From Gilliamella sp. ESL0441 (GTDB lineage: Bacteria; Pseudomonadota; Gammaproteobacteria; Enterobacterales; Orbaceae), in assembly GCF_019469185.1 (NCBI RefSeq), contig NZ_CP048264.1:62001-126000 (forward strand): 64,000 bases of DNA, in the 5' to 3' direction. Position numbers and translations under genes: made by a program. Below, one piece after another: positions 50,280 through 59,588 of this stretch. The stretch's first letter is position 1. Each line of letters begins with the position of its first letter. The notes under the pieces were generated by a model, which did no database searches, had not been told where the DNA came from, and was given only the letters and a program-made list of their open reading frames with translations.

Positions 50280-50957
50280 ATGACAACACAATTAACATGG
50301 CATGATGTTATTGGTACTGAAAAAGACAAACCTTATTTTCAAAAAATCATGCAATTTGTTACCGCTGAGCGTAATAGCGGTAAAATCATTTATCCTCCTC
50401 AACACGATGTATTTAATGCATTTCGTTTTACTGCTTTTAATGACATCAAAGTTGTCATTTTAGGTCAAGATCCTTATCATGGACCGAATCAAGCACATGG
50501 ACTTTCCTTTTCCGTGTTACCGGGAGTTAAACCTCCTCCTTCGTTATTAAATATTTATAAAGAGTTATCTACCGATATTCCTGGTTTTCAAATCCCTTCT
50601 CATGGTTATTTAGCATCTTGGGGGACTCAAGGGGTACTTTTGCTTAATACGGTATTAACGGTGGAAGCTGGTCAAGCTCATTCACATGCCAAAATAGGTT
50701 GGGAGACTTTTACCGATAATGTTATAGCGGCTATAGACAAACATCTTGAGGGAGTGGTGTTTCTGTTATGGGGATCACCTGCGCAAAAAAAAGGACAATT
50801 TATTAATCGGCAAAAACATCATGTATTAACTTCTGTGCATCCTTCACCTTTATCTGCCCATCGTGGATTTTTAGGTTGTAAACATTTTTCCAAAGCTAAT
50901 GATCTTATTATGCAACAAGGTAAAGCAGCTATTGACTGGCAACCTAAATTACCTTGA
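50280..50957 (+). CDS. ung: Uracil-DNA glycosylase
   Basis: Removes uracil from DNA. 225 residues with the water-activating loop [20 protein letters not shown] near residue 60, [18 protein letters not shown], and the DNA-intercalating loop [13 protein letters not shown] near residue 184. It acts with Dut, encoded at 5 kb, to keep uracil out of the genome. It is divergent from grcA. Confidence 0.98.
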   Translation: MTTQLTWHDVIGTEKDKPYFQKIMQFVTAERNSGKIIYPPQHDVFNAFRFTAFNDIKVVILGQDPYHGPNQAHGLSFSVLPGVKPPPSLLNIYKELSTDIPGFQIPSHGYLASWGTQGVLLLNTVLTVEAGQAHSHAKIGWETFTDNVIAAIDKHLEGVVFLLWGSPAQKKGQFINRQKHHVLTSVHPSPLSAHRGFLGCKHFSKANDLIMQQGKAAIDWQPKLP

Positions 50958-51051
50958 AATTAGACATAATTATATAAATTATTGGGTTTTTTGAAAGCGA
51001 TTTAGAAGTGAAGTTAAACTAAAAATAGTCAATACGATAATGTGTTGTTAA

Positions 51052-51080
51052 TATTCTCATCAGATTAGCTGATGAGAATA
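51052..51080. other. Perfect inverted repeat between ung and a DUF805 gene
   Basis: TATTCTCATCAG / CTGATGAGAATA, 12 bases with a 5-base loop, between convergent genes. It is flanked by an A-run on the wrong side for a canonical terminator, though a terminator role remains the simplest reading. Confidence 0.5.
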
Positions 51081-51087
51081 AAAAAAC

Positions 51088-51435
51088 TTATTGAATTCCT
51101 TTAGGATTTTCCCCATATTGGTTGCTACCAGGTGTTGAATCTGTAGCTAAGTAGACTATATTCATGACAGGAACCAAAAGCCACCAACCTGGTTTGTCTG
51201 TATCGTGTAAACGGCGAACACCAGCTGATATACATGGCGCTAATAACGGTAACTCAACAATGAATACAATAAAGCTTAATGGAGCAAAGATAAAGCTTAG
51301 CAATGTTGAAACTATTGAAGCGACTACTATTATAATACACGATATTAAAATTATCATCCAATATTCTTGACGACGTGCACGTCCATTCAAATTAAAATAA
51401 TTTTCTTTTGTAAAACAATTAATAAACCAATTCAT
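51088..51435 (-). CDS. DUF805 membrane protein (YhaH/YhaI type)
   Basis: A 115-residue protein beginning with the family hallmark CFTKENYFNLNGRARRQEYWM (a stretch at residues 8-28). Two or three membrane helices follow, then CISAGVRRLHDTDKPGWWLLVPV and an end NQYGENPKG, all typical of DUF805. Function is unknown. It is a single gene. Confidence 0.9.
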   Translation of the reverse strand: MNWFINCFTKENYFNLNGRARRQEYWMIILISCIIIVVASIVSTLLSFIFAPLSFIVFIVELPLLAPCISAGVRRLHDTDKPGWWLLVPVMNIVYLATDSTPGSNQYGENPKGIQ

Positions 51436-51597
51436 CCTATTATCCTTAAAAATTTTATATTTAATATTAAAAAAACACCTTATTAAGGTGGGCGACTATT
51501 TTAATCAAAAAAATCATATAAAACAAATTTTGCATGAACTTTATTTTTTTTACATATTATTTTCTTTTTTTTATTTTATGAAGTTTAGCGATTTAAA

Positions 51598-51626
51598 TTG
51601 AGTTTTCTCTTGCTTTTATCTATGTT
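51598..51626 (+). promoter_or_regulatory. Probable upp promoter
   Basis: -35 TTGAGT (51598-51603), a 17-base spacer and -10 TATGTT (51621-51626). Transcription would start near 51633, at the foot of the leader hairpin. Confidence 0.5.
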
Positions 51627-51635
51627 AAAATCACC

Positions 51636-51687
51636 CCTCAGTGGTTATTTAAAGTGACCAAAATCTTTCAGCAAAATAACACTGAGG
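51636..51687 (+). promoter_or_regulatory. upp leader hairpin that buries the ribosome-binding site
   Basis: CCTCAGTGGTTATTT (51636-51650) pairs with AAATAACACTGAGG (51674-51687) apart from one bulged G. The GAGG at 51684-51687, six bases before the upp ATG, is the ribosome site and lies entirely in the stem. It would be closed until the hairpin opens, suggesting translational or co-transcriptional control. Confidence 0.6.
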
Positions 51688-51693
51688 CCCCCC

Positions 51694-52320
51694 ATGAAAA
51701 TAGTTGAAGTTAAACACCCTCTTGTACGTCATAAAATCGGTTTAATGCGCGAACATGATATTAGTACTAAAGACTTTCGTGCGCTTGCCAGCGAAGTTGG
51801 TAGTTTATTAACTTATGAAGCCACGGCTGACTTACCTACTGAAAAAGTGACCATTGAAGGTTGGTGTGGACCTGTTCAAATTGAGCAAATCAAAGGTAAA
51901 AAAATAACTGTAGTACCAATCCTGCGTGCCGGTTTAGGTATGATGGATGGTGTGCTTGAGCATGTGCCTAGTGCTCGTATTAGCGTCGTTGGGTTTTATC
52001 GTAATGAAGAGACCCTTGAGCCAGTCCCTTATTTTCAAAAATTAACGTCGGACATTGCGGAACGAATGGCTTTGGTTGTTGACCCTATGCTAGCAACGGG
52101 TGGTTCAATGGTGGCGACGATTGATTTATTAAAACAAGCAGGGTGTAAAAATATTAAAGTATTAGTTTTAGTGGCTGCACCTGAAGGTATCAAAACATTA
52201 GAAAAAGCCCATCCAGATGTTGAACTCTATACAGCATCCATTGATGAACGGTTAAATGAACAAGGTTACATTTTACCAGGACTTGGCGATGCTGGAGATA
52301 AGATATTCGGCACTAAATAA
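51694..52320 (+). CDS. upp: Uracil phosphoribosyltransferase
   Basis: Salvages uracil to UMP using PRPP. 208 residues, the E. coli length. PRPP loop [16 protein letters not shown] near residue 130, uracil-binding end [17 protein letters not shown], and [15 protein letters not shown] at the N-terminus. It is followed by the uracil permease gene, with a terminator-like hairpin between, as in E. coli upp-uraA. Confidence 0.98.
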   Translation: MKIVEVKHPLVRHKIGLMREHDISTKDFRALASEVGSLLTYEATADLPTEKVTIEGWCGPVQIEQIKGKKITVVPILRAGLGMMDGVLEHVPSARISVVGFYRNEETLEPVPYFQKLTSDIAERMALVVDPMLATGGSMVATIDLLKQAGCKNIKVLVLVAAPEGIKTLEKAHPDVELYTASIDERLNEQGYILPGLGDAGDKIFGTK

Positions 52321-52334
52321 AATTTCATTTTTTT

Positions 52335-52357
52335 AAACCGGCTTAGCCGGTTTTTTT
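52335..52357 (+). terminator. Terminator-like hairpin between upp and uraA
   Basis: AAACCGGC / GCCGGTTT with a 3-base loop and a 7-T run. Because uraA follows in the same direction, it may act as an attenuator. Confidence 0.85.
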
Positions 52358-52407
52358 ATGCATAAAAAATGAGGTTAAAAGATTAAGTTGAAGTGGAGAT
52401 GATCAAC

Positions 52408-53676
52408 ATGTCAAATAAAATAAATGATAAACAAAAATATAAAGCGTCACAGGAGAAAGTTGCTTGGCAAGATATTTTTACTGGTGCACAAATGCTCTTT
52501 GTTGCTTTTGGTGCGTTAGTGTTAGTGCCACTATTAACGGGTTTAAATCCTAATGTCGCATTGTTTACAGCGGGCATAGGAACGTTATTGTTTCAACTCA
52601 CCACGAAAGGCAAAGTACCGGTATTTTTAGCTTCCTCATTTGCCTTTATTGCACCGATCTCATTTGGTGTAGCTCAATGGGGGATTCCTGCAACTCTGGG
52701 CGGATTGGTTGCAGCAGGATTTGTGTTTATGTTTTTTGCTTTATTAGTCAAACTAAATGGCAAACATGTTATCGATCGTATTTTACCGCCAGTGGTAACT
52801 GGCCCTATTATTATGGTCATTGGTTTATCTCTTGCACCTGTCGCAGTGGGTATGGCAATGGGTAAAGATAGTGGTCTTCAGGTTAAGGATTATCAATTAA
52901 TTATGATTTCAATGGCCTCATTATTGACTACGCTGATTGTGGCAATTTGGGCAAAAGGATTTTTTAAACTTGTTCCAATTATTGCAGGTATTGTCGTTGG
53001 TTATGTGATGTCTTGGATAATGGGTATTGTCAACTTTCAACCGGTTATTGATGCACCATGGTTTAAGATACCGGATTTCACTTTTCCTGAATTTCATTGG
53101 CAAGCTATTTTATATATGATACCTATTGTTATTGCACCAACGATTGAGCACGTTGGTGATATTATGGCGATTAGTTCTGTTACTGGCAAAGATTATACTC
53201 GTGAACCGGGATTACAACGCACACTTTTGGGGGATGGATTAGCAACTTCGACCGCAGGCTTTTTTGGTGGCCCGCCTTGTATCACCTATGCCGAAGTGAT
53301 TGGTGCCGTCACCTTAACACGAAACTTCAAAACTCGTGTAATGACATGGGCAGCAATTTGGGCGATTTTAATGTCATTTATTGGTAAAATTGGCGCATTT
53401 TTGAGTACTATCCCAACTGTTGTCATGGGCGGAATTATGGTGCTTTTATTTGGTTCGATTGCATCCGTTGGCATTAATATATTAATCAAACATAAAGTTG
53501 ATCTTTCCGTTTCGCGCAATATGTGTATTGTTTCATTAGTGTTGGTGTTTGGTATCGGTGGGATGATTTTTGATTTTGGTTCTTACGCATTGCAAGGGAT
53601 AAGTTTATGTGGCATTTTAGCTATTTTATTAAATTTAATCTTACCTTATCCGAGCAAAACAGTAAAAACTGATTAA
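52408..53676 (+). CDS. uraA: Uracil:proton symporter UraA
   Basis: NCS2 (NAT) family inner-membrane permease, 422 residues from ATG 52408 (GTGGAG nine bases before), E. coli UraA being 429. About fourteen membrane segments. Substrate-site glutamates lie in APTIEHVGDIMAISS and PPCITYAEVIGAV. It imports uracil for Upp. The gene is followed by an imperfect 14-base inverted repeat. Confidence 0.96.
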   Translation: MSNKINDKQKYKASQEKVAWQDIFTGAQMLFVAFGALVLVPLLTGLNPNVALFTAGIGTLLFQLTTKGKVPVFLASSFAFIAPISFGVAQWGIPATLGGLVAAGFVFMFFALLVKLNGKHVIDRILPPVVTGPIIMVIGLSLAPVAVGMAMGKDSGLQVKDYQLIMISMASLLTTLIVAIWAKGFFKLVPIIAGIVVGYVMSWIMGIVNFQPVIDAPWFKIPDFTFPEFHWQAILYMIPIVIAPTIEHVGDIMAISSVTGKDYTREPGLQRTLLGDGLATSTAGFFGGPPCITYAEVIGAVTLTRNFKTRVMTWAAIWAILMSFIGKIGAFLSTIPTVVMGGIMVLLFGSIASVGINILIKHKVDLSVSRNMCIVSLVLVFGIGGMIFDFGSYALQGISLCGILAILLNLILPYPSKTVKTD

Positions 53677-53778
53677 GATTAATAGATATCACGGTTAACG
53701 AATTAATCGTTAACGGTGATAAATTAAACTAAAGAAAGGGCGCGATATTTTCATAAAATATGTCATTTATTTATCGAT

Positions 53779-53806
53779 AAAAAGTGAGTAGACACTCACT
53801 TTTTTT
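53779..53806 (+). terminator. Terminator downstream of uraA
   Basis: An 11-base stem (AAAAAGTGAGT / ACTCACTTTTT) with loop AGAC and a T-run, about 100 bases after the uraA stop. Confidence 0.85.
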
Positions 53807-54250
53807 AGTCTCTGGTTAATGACTAATGACATGTTATTCGTCGTTTTTCTTAGTGGATAAGAAACTTATCCTATATTTACATTGAATAAAGTTTAATTTT
53901 TAGTCCTGATTTTATCATGATGAATGACTATGTTGAGTCCCATTTCTGTGGTTGGTAAGCGATGACTTCTTTAATCTTTGTAGATTTTAAGAAAATATCA
54001 TTATTTTCTGTATTTTATTTACACTGATTCAATTTAAAAAACGGTGAATTGTTGAAATACGCTTGAATAAGATGAACTTACATTTTTAGCTGCATGAAAA
54101 ACATTATTCAGTTTGTATAGAAAAGTCAGTAATGGCTTACTTAATTATTAACCAATTGATAAACATGTAATATTTTACGAATTTTTGGTATGGTGGAAAG
54201 CTAAACTAGAATTATTTTTAGTTGTATAAAAGATATTTGCATTACAATAA

Positions 54251-54284
54251 AAAACTCACTTATTTGTTGAGATAAGTGAGTTTT
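54251..54284 (-). terminator. Terminator of lysS
   Basis: AAAACTCACTTAT / ATAAGTGAGTTTT, a perfect 13-base stem with an 8-base loop. On the minus strand it ends in a T-run. It lies 16 bases beyond the lysS stop. Confidence 0.88.
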
Positions 54285-54299
54285 CAATAGTAGAGTATC

Positions 54300-55814
54300 T
54301 TATTTTATTGGACGCATGGTTGGGAATAAAATGACATCACGAATAGTATGACTATTCGTAAATAACATCACCGTTCGGTCAATACCAATGCCTAATCCAG
54401 CTGTCGGCGGTAAGCCATGTTCTAAAGCCGTAATATAATCTTCATCATAGAACATTGCTTCATCATCACCGGCATCTTTTTGTGACACTTGATCAGCAAA
54501 ACGTTGAGCTTGGTCTTCCGCATCATTAAGTTCTGAGAAGCCATTGCCAATTTCACGCCCACCAATAAAGAACTCAAATCGGTCTGTGACAAATGGATTT
54601 TCATCATTTCGACGAGCCAGTGGTGATACTTCAGCAGGATATTCGGTAATAAATGTCGGTTGAATCAGATTGGCTTCAGCAACCTCTTCAAAAATTTCAG
54701 TCACAACTCGACCAAGTCCCCAACCTTTTTCCACTTTGATACCTACTGCATTAGCAATAGCACATGCTTTATCAAAATCATCCAAATCAGCATTATTGGT
54801 TTCTGGACGATAATGACAAATAGCTTCACGCATTGTCATTTTAATAAATGGTTTACCAAAATCGAAGGTATGTTCACCATATTGAACAACGGTATTACCC
54901 GTTACAGCGATTGCCAGACGACGGAATAATGCTTCAGTTAGCACAATCAAATCTTTATAATCGGCATACGCCATATACATTTCCATCATGGTAAATTCTG
55001 GATTATGTCTTGGCGATACCCCCTCATTACGGAAGTTACGATTAATTTCAAAGACACGTTCAAAACCACCGACAACCAGACGTTTTAAGTAAAGTTCTGG
55101 TGCGATACGTAAGTACATATCTAAATCAAGGGCATTATGATGCGTAATAAATGGTTTTGCTGACGCCCCACCAGGAATAACTTGCATCATCGGAGTTTCA
55201 ACTTCCATAAAGTGATTTTCAAGCATAAAATTGCGAATTTCAGTTACCACTTTTGAACGAGCGATAAATGTATTTCTCGACTCTTCATTTGTGATGAGAT
55301 CCAAGTAGCGTTGACGATAACGCATTTCTTGATCTGCAAGCCCATGGAATTTATCCGGTAATGGACGAAGTGCTTTAGTTAATAAGCGAATTTCTTCACA
55401 GTGAATAGAAAGTTCGCCAGTTTTAGTTTTAAATAAATAACCTTTAGCACCGACAATATCCCCTAAATCCCATTTTTTAAATTGCTCGTTGTAGTAATTT
55501 TCGGGAAGATCATCACGCGTTACATAAAGTTGAATTTGCCCAGCAACGTCTTGTAAAGAGACAAAAGAAGCTTTACCCATTATACGGCGCATCATCATTC
55601 GACCGGCAACAGTGACAGTAATTTTATTCTCAATTAATTCTTCGTTGGTTTTATCGTCATACAATTTATGAAGATCACTTGAAATAGCATCACGACGAAA
55701 GTCATTTGGGAAAGCAATGCCTTGCTCGCGAATATTTGCTAGTTTTTCACGACGTATAGTTAGCTCGTTATTTAACTCTTCAATATGGTTTTGTTGCTCT
55801 TGCTGTGTTGACAT
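54300..55814 (-). CDS. lysS: Lysyl-tRNA synthetase
   Basis: Class II synthetase, 504 residues (E. coli 505). N-terminal OB-fold anticodon domain ([23 protein letters not shown]), class II motif 1 ([22 protein letters not shown]), motif 2 ([26 protein letters not shown]) and motif 3 ([21 protein letters not shown]). It follows prfB after 30 bases; prfB-lysS is the E. coli operon. Confidence 0.98.
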   Translation of the reverse strand: MSTQQEQQNHIEELNNELTIRREKLANIREQGIAFPNDFRRDAISSDLHKLYDDKTNEELIENKITVTVAGRMMMRRIMGKASFVSLQDVAGQIQLYVTRDDLPENYYNEQFKKWDLGDIVGAKGYLFKTKTGELSIHCEEIRLLTKALRPLPDKFHGLADQEMRYRQRYLDLITNEESRNTFIARSKVVTEIRNFMLENHFMEVETPMMQVIPGGASAKPFITHHNALDLDMYLRIAPELYLKRLVVGGFERVFEINRNFRNEGVSPRHNPEFTMMEMYMAYADYKDLIVLTEALFRRLAIAVTGNTVVQYGEHTFDFGKPFIKMTMREAICHYRPETNNADLDDFDKACAIANAVGIKVEKGWGLGRVVTEIFEEVAEANLIQPTFITEYPAEVSPLARRNDENPFVTDRFEFFIGGREIGNGFSELNDAEDQAQRFADQVSQKDAGDDEAMFYDEDYITALEHGLPPTAGLGIGIDRTVMLFTNSHTIRDVILFPTMRPIK

Positions 55815-55844
55815 AATTTTACCTTTTATTTATCACCAAGCAGT

Positions 55845-56943
55845 TTATAAACCTGCTTTTAAGCTTTCTTCAATAAATTGATCTAAATCACCGTCTAAAA
55901 CGGCCTGAGTGTTGCGTGTTTCAACGCCGGTACGCAAATCTTTGATTCTTGAATCATCAAGCACATAAGAACGGATTTGACTACCCCAACCGATATCCGA
56001 TTTGTTCTCTTCCATCTGTTGCTTTTCAGCATTTTTTTTCTGCATTTCAAGCTCATACAGTTTCGCTTTTAACTGTTTCATTGCTTGATCTTTATTACTA
56101 TGCTGAGAACGATTATTTTGACACTGGGTAACAATTCCCGTTGGTATATGCGTAATTCGAACAGCAGATTCGGTTTTATTGACATGCTGTCCACCAGCAC
56201 CTGATGCCCGATAGACATCAATACGAAGATCGGCAGGATTGATATCGATATCAATATTATCATCAATTTCTGGATAGACAAAAACAGAAGCAAATGATGT
56301 ATGACGGCGATTACCCGAATCAAAAGGACTTTTTCGTACTAAACGGTGGACGCCTGTTTCGGTACGTAACCAACCGTAAGCATAGTCGCCCGATACTTTA
56401 ATGGTCGCCGATTTAATTCCTGCAACATCGCCATCAGATACTTCCATGACTTCTGTTGTAAAGCCTTTAGATTCTGCCCAGCGTAAATACATTCGCAGTA
56501 ACATTTCAGCCCAATCTTGTGCTTCAGTCCCCCCAGAACCTGACTGAATATCTAAATAACAATCTGCGCTATCGTAATCGCCTGAAAACATTCGACGAAA
56601 CTCTAGCCCAGCCAGTTTTTTTTCTAACTGTTCAAGCTCTAGATTTGCTTCATCAAACGTATCTTGGTCGTCGGCTTCAATGGCAAGTTCAAGCAATCCT
56701 TCAACATCGTCAAGGCCTTGAGTTAAAGAATCTATTGTATTGATGATTTCATCAAGCGTTACCCGCTCTTTGCCTAACGCTTGTGCTTTTTCGGGATCTG
56801 CCCAGACTTTAGATTGTTCTAATTCAGCATTAACTTCTTCAAGTCGCTCTTTTTTTAAATCATAGTCAAAGATACCCCCGAATCACATCAGTGCGCTCGG
56901 TAAGTTCGGCTATTTTGGATTTTATCGGATTAATTTCAAACAT
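55845..56943 (-). CDS. prfB: Peptide chain release factor 2, made by programmed +1 frameshift
   Basis: RF2 releases peptides at UGA and UAA. Reading from ATG 56943, 25 codons ([20 protein letters not shown]...) end at an in-frame UGA, codon 26 (56868-56866). The context CGG GGG TAT CTT TGA C holds the internal Shine-Dalgarno-like run and slippery CTT TGA C of the well-known autoregulatory frameshift, at the same codon number as E. coli. After +1 the frame continues GAC TAT GAT to the stop, giving 365 residues. The specificity tripeptide is in RKSPFDSG and the peptidyl-transferase GGQ in [13 protein letters not shown]. Automated callers may show only the 283-codon second frame. Confidence 0.97.
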
Positions 56944-57058
56944 GTATTATTTAGTTCGGTTTTGCGATTTTCAATTAATCGCCCATTGTAGCGGATTTAA
57001 GTATAATTTAGCAATTGCCAATTTGCAGATACGATGATTGGTAATTAATACCAATAAA

Positions 57059-57083
57059 TAAAAATGACGCATTAAGCGTCATT
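57059..57083 (-). terminator. Terminator of sodA
   Basis: AATGACGC / GCGTCATT with loop ATTAA; on the minus strand a T-run follows. Confidence 0.8.
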
Positions 57084-57111
57084 GATAATTCAGTAACTAT
57101 ACTAAAAACAG

Positions 57112-57738
57112 TTATTTTTTTGCTTGAGCGTATAACTCAGCAACTTTATCCCAGTTAATTACATTCCAAAATGCACCAATATAATCAACACGACGATTTT
57201 GGTATTTTAAGTAATATGCGTGTTCCCAGACATCTAATGTTAAAATAGGCGTACCTGAAACACCTGAGAATTTTTCGCCCATGACAGGAGAATCTTGGTT
57301 TGCGGTTGAAACTACTTCAAGTTTACCATTTTGTAACACTAACCAAGCCCAACCAGAACCAAAACGAGTGGCTGCTGCGTTTGAAAATTTTTCTTTGAAT
57401 GCGTCTACAGAACCGAAATCTTTTTCAATAGCTGCTTTAAGTTCACCTTTAAGCTCGGTACCAACTTTAAGTAATTCCCAAAATAGGGTGTGATTAACGT
57501 GACCACCCACATTGTTTTTGATACCTGTTAGTTTATCAGCTGGCACTTTATCTAAATTTTTAAGTAAAGTTTCAGGACATAATTCTTTAAGTTCTGCCGG
57601 TAAAGTCTCTAAAAGCGCATTTGCATTATTGACGTAAGTTTGGTGATGTTTGTCATGATGAAGATGCATCGTTTCCGAGTCAATATACGGTTCTAATGCG
57701 TCATAAGCATAAGGTAGAGGTGCAAGAGTGTAAGCCAT
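57112..57738 (-). CDS. sodA: Superoxide dismutase, manganese type
   Basis: 208 residues from ATG 57738; the frame runs 21 codons further without family similarity, and AAAGGAG lies before 57738. Metal ligands: His in [13 protein letters not shown], His in [10 protein letters not shown], and Asp/His in [16 protein letters not shown]. The Gln in [10 protein letters not shown], close to E. coli MnSOD, favours manganese over iron. Cytosolic superoxide removal. It is a single gene. Confidence 0.95.
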   Translation of the reverse strand: MAYTLAPLPYAYDALEPYIDSETMHLHHDKHHQTYVNNANALLETLPAELKELCPETLLKNLDKVPADKLTGIKNNVGGHVNHTLFWELLKVGTELKGELKAAIEKDFGSVDAFKEKFSNAAATRFGSGWAWLVLQNGKLEVVSTANQDSPVMGEKFSGVSGTPILTLDVWEHAYYLKYQNRRVDYIGAFWNVINWDKVAELYAQAKK

Positions 57739-57844
57739 GAAGATACTCCTTTCAAAAATTAGATATTCGTTATTGCTATATTTTACAGAGTATACGGTCA
57801 AATTGCTTATCTCACAATCTATTGTTTGAATAGTTCAGAACTAT

Positions 57845-58078
57845 TTAACGATTGGATAATCAATAAATCAAATTGCCTAATTGACAAAGCCCTCCACCAA
57901 TATCTTTCCCAATCTTACCATTATGCAAAGAAAGACCTTCTAAAAAACTTACGATTTTCCATCAGTTAATTTTACGTTTTAAGATTAAATACTCTTTATC
58001 TAATTTTAACCTCAATTTACTTCATTTTTCGGGGTTGTCTACTTTTAATATTTTGCATAATTTCGAACAACCAACCAT
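57845..58078 (-). pseudogene. VanW-family pseudogene remnant
   Basis: One minus-strand frame holds decayed VanW-like sequence interrupted by three in-frame stops (58024-58022, 57964-57962, 57862-57860). The diagnostic piece is FLEGLSLHNGKIGKDIGGGL followed by CQLGNLIY; VanW proteins carry GY-x-EG-x-x-L-x-NG-x(n)-GGGLCQLxNLxYW. The last stop, TGA, stands exactly where Trp (TGG) is expected. Upstream pieces KLRLKLDKEYLILKRKIN fit the family's preceding NLKLAxxxLxGIxIKPGE block, with a deletion after it. It sits between sodA and an amidotransferase gene in a 355-base gap that would otherwise look empty. The family call is by eye. Confidence 0.65.
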
Positions 58079-58093
58079 GAACGATAATAGAAT

Positions 58094-58822
58094 TTAATTT
58101 GTAGAAGCAGACAGATAGTGTTGACTCAGCTTATCCAAAAAAACAAAGAGTTTATAATTCATTTTACTATAATCATGTAGACGTAATTTTTCCTCTGTAT
58201 CAACAAAACGATATTTAGCCGCTTGACTAAGGTCATTTTGCGAATGGGCAATCAACTTTTCAACTACCTCATGGGTTAACTCCATATGACATTGGAAACC
58301 ATAAACCAATTTGCCATAAGCAATAATTTGCCGAGGACAGCCTTCACTATAAGCAATAATTTGCGCATTTTGCGTTAAACCTGGCATATCATTGTGCCAG
58401 TGACCTACTGCTAGCGTATCGCCGAAATGAGAAAAAAGCGGATTTTTTTTGCCTGCTTCCGTTAAGGTAATGGGGAATTTACCGATCTCTTTTTCAGGAC
58501 TATGCTCGAAATGTGCACCAAGTGCTTCGCCAATTAATTGGGATCCAAGACAAACGCCAATCACGATTTTATTCGCTTTAATTGCTGATAAAATGAAGGT
58601 TTGCTCTGCTAATGAATCAAAATGGGCACACTCTTGTTTCGTTGTAGCAGGGGATTGTGGACCGCCCATAATAATAAGAAAATCAATATTATCTATCCTT
58701 TCAGGAAGTGGCTCGCCCAGATAAACTCTTGAATAGGTAACCGTATGAAGATGTAACTTAGCCCATTGTTCATAAGCACCTGGTGCTTCAAACTCTTCAT
58801 GAAGAATAAAATGGATATGCAT
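58094..58822 (-). CDS. Class I glutamine amidotransferase-like protein (GMP synthase-like)
   Basis: A 242-residue stand-alone amidotransferase domain. Nucleophile Cys in IGVCLGSQLIGEALGA near residue 93, oxyanion block IIMGGPQSP, and His/Glu in YGFQCHMELT. It resembles the YfeJ group that annotators label GMP synthase-like. The true substrate is unknown; such proteins include gamma-glutamyl-compound hydrolases. The 3' end lies 15 bases from the VanW remnant on the same strand. Confidence 0.85.
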   Translation of the reverse strand: MHIHFILHEEFEAPGAYEQWAKLHLHTVTYSRVYLGEPLPERIDNIDFLIIMGGPQSPATTKQECAHFDSLAEQTFILSAIKANKIVIGVCLGSQLIGEALGAHFEHSPEKEIGKFPITLTEAGKKNPLFSHFGDTLAVGHWHNDMPGLTQNAQIIAYSEGCPRQIIAYGKLVYGFQCHMELTHEVVEKLIAHSQNDLSQAAKYRFVDTEEKLRLHDYSKMNYKLFVFLDKLSQHYLSASTN

Positions 58823-58992
58823 GGATAAAAATTTCCTTTCTTATTAATTTAACAATAACATTATAGATAAATTTTAAACATTTAAAGTGTTATCAAAAGT
58901 ATTATGGGTAATAATTTTTTTAAAATATTATTAACCATTTTACTTTAAACACAATATTAAAATTTGAAAAGGAGTGTAATTGTCGGAAATAA

Positions 58993-59015
58993 AAAACCTG
59001 CTATAAGCAGGTTTT
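58993..59015 (-). terminator. Terminator facing an otherwise missing minus-strand gene
   Basis: AAAACCTGC / GCAGGTTTT with a 5-base loop, with a T-run on the minus strand. The only minus-strand coding sequence upstream of it is the short remnant ending at 59014. Confidence 0.75.
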
Positions 59016-59061
59016 AATAATTCGGTAAGTTTGCTCCTCCAACTGGAGATAAATTTTTCAT
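59014..59061 (-). pseudogene. Likely 3' end of a lost gene, or a 15-residue peptide
   Basis: The frame MKNLSPVGGANLPNY ends in a TAA that overlaps the terminator stem, as in a compact native gene end. In the same frame the reading continues upstream of the ATG for eight codons (IYKKSSCY) to a stop. It has no ribosome site. Either the tail of a gene whose body was deleted or a tiny unrecognised peptide gene; I favour the former. I do not recognise the sequence. Confidence 0.4.
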
Positions 59062-59253
59062 ATAACAACTTGATTTTTTGTAAATTTATATATATTTTTT
59101 AGAAGATAACCCAAATGTGTACCCATTTAAATTATCAACGGGATAATAATATACTCCCACCGTCTTTTCAAGTCTCTATTTAACTAATTTCTATTTTTCA
59201 AGATTTCCGTATCAATCTAAGATTTTTGATTTAATCAACTCATGGGATAATAG

Positions 59254-59580
59254 TTTGGTATTACGAGTTATAAAAACAACATGATTTCTTTGCGTATCAA
59301 AGGCTATTTTATAATCAGGCAGATTATTATTTTTAATGATATATCATTTACAGATGGATTAACAAAACGCTCATCTTATGGTGATACACCCGTGCATGAA
59401 GTATTTCATTCTCTTGGATTATTTCATACTTTTTATGAAGCTAATTTTAATATACATTTTAGTCTTGAAAACCAAAGATTTATGTTTAAAATATATTCAA
59501 CCTGTAATACAATGGACTATGTTTCAGAAAGGAATTTTCTTTATAGATGGCAGTGGGATATAATTCGCCAAAAAATTTAA
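59254..59580 (+). pseudogene. C-terminal fragment of a metzincin-type zinc metalloprotease
   Basis: The frame opens after a stop at 59251-59253; the first ATG is 59281 (99 residues). It carries the full metzincin zinc motif HEVFHSLGLFH (H39, E40, H43, H49 counted from ATG 59281) and, 29 residues later, a Met-turn-like NTMDY (Met78). That spacing is normal for metzincins. There is no signal peptide, pro-region or ribosome site, and family members are far longer, so the 5' part is missing. It ends nine bases before the first of two secreted-protein genes. It may be the catalytic tip of a modular toxin, detached from its delivery domain, or simply a decayed protease. Confidence 0.65.
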
Positions 59581-59588
59581 AAAAAATC

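Larger units (their letters stand above)
53677..54299. other. 623-base region without a recognisable gene
   Basis: Contents seen: a 14-base stem with one mismatch just after uraA (TATCACGGTTAACG at 53687-53700 with its partner at 53708-53721), and a strong terminator AAAAAGTGAGT/ACTCACTTTTT at 53779-53806. Also a GGATAAG/CTTATCC stem at 53855-53871 and, at the far end, the lysS terminator. Between about 53890 and 54240 I see only AT-rich sequence and no family signature. Confidence 0.55.
58823..59280. other. 458-base junction region between core chromosome and the foreign block
   Basis: It contains an intact terminator and the last codons of a minus-strand gene (58993-59061), then about 200 bases with broken frames on the plus strand. 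One of these (59107-59277, with stops near 59146) reads ...FYFSRFPYQSKIFDLINSW..., which may be more of the decayed metalloprotease gene. No intact gene. Confidence 0.5.

Noticed and set aside
53939..54025. 28-codon minus-strand stretch ending KIKEVIAYQPQKWDST in the gap after uraA
   Set aside because: It reads like a protein tail, but has no start and no family match I can name; too short to call a pseudogene.
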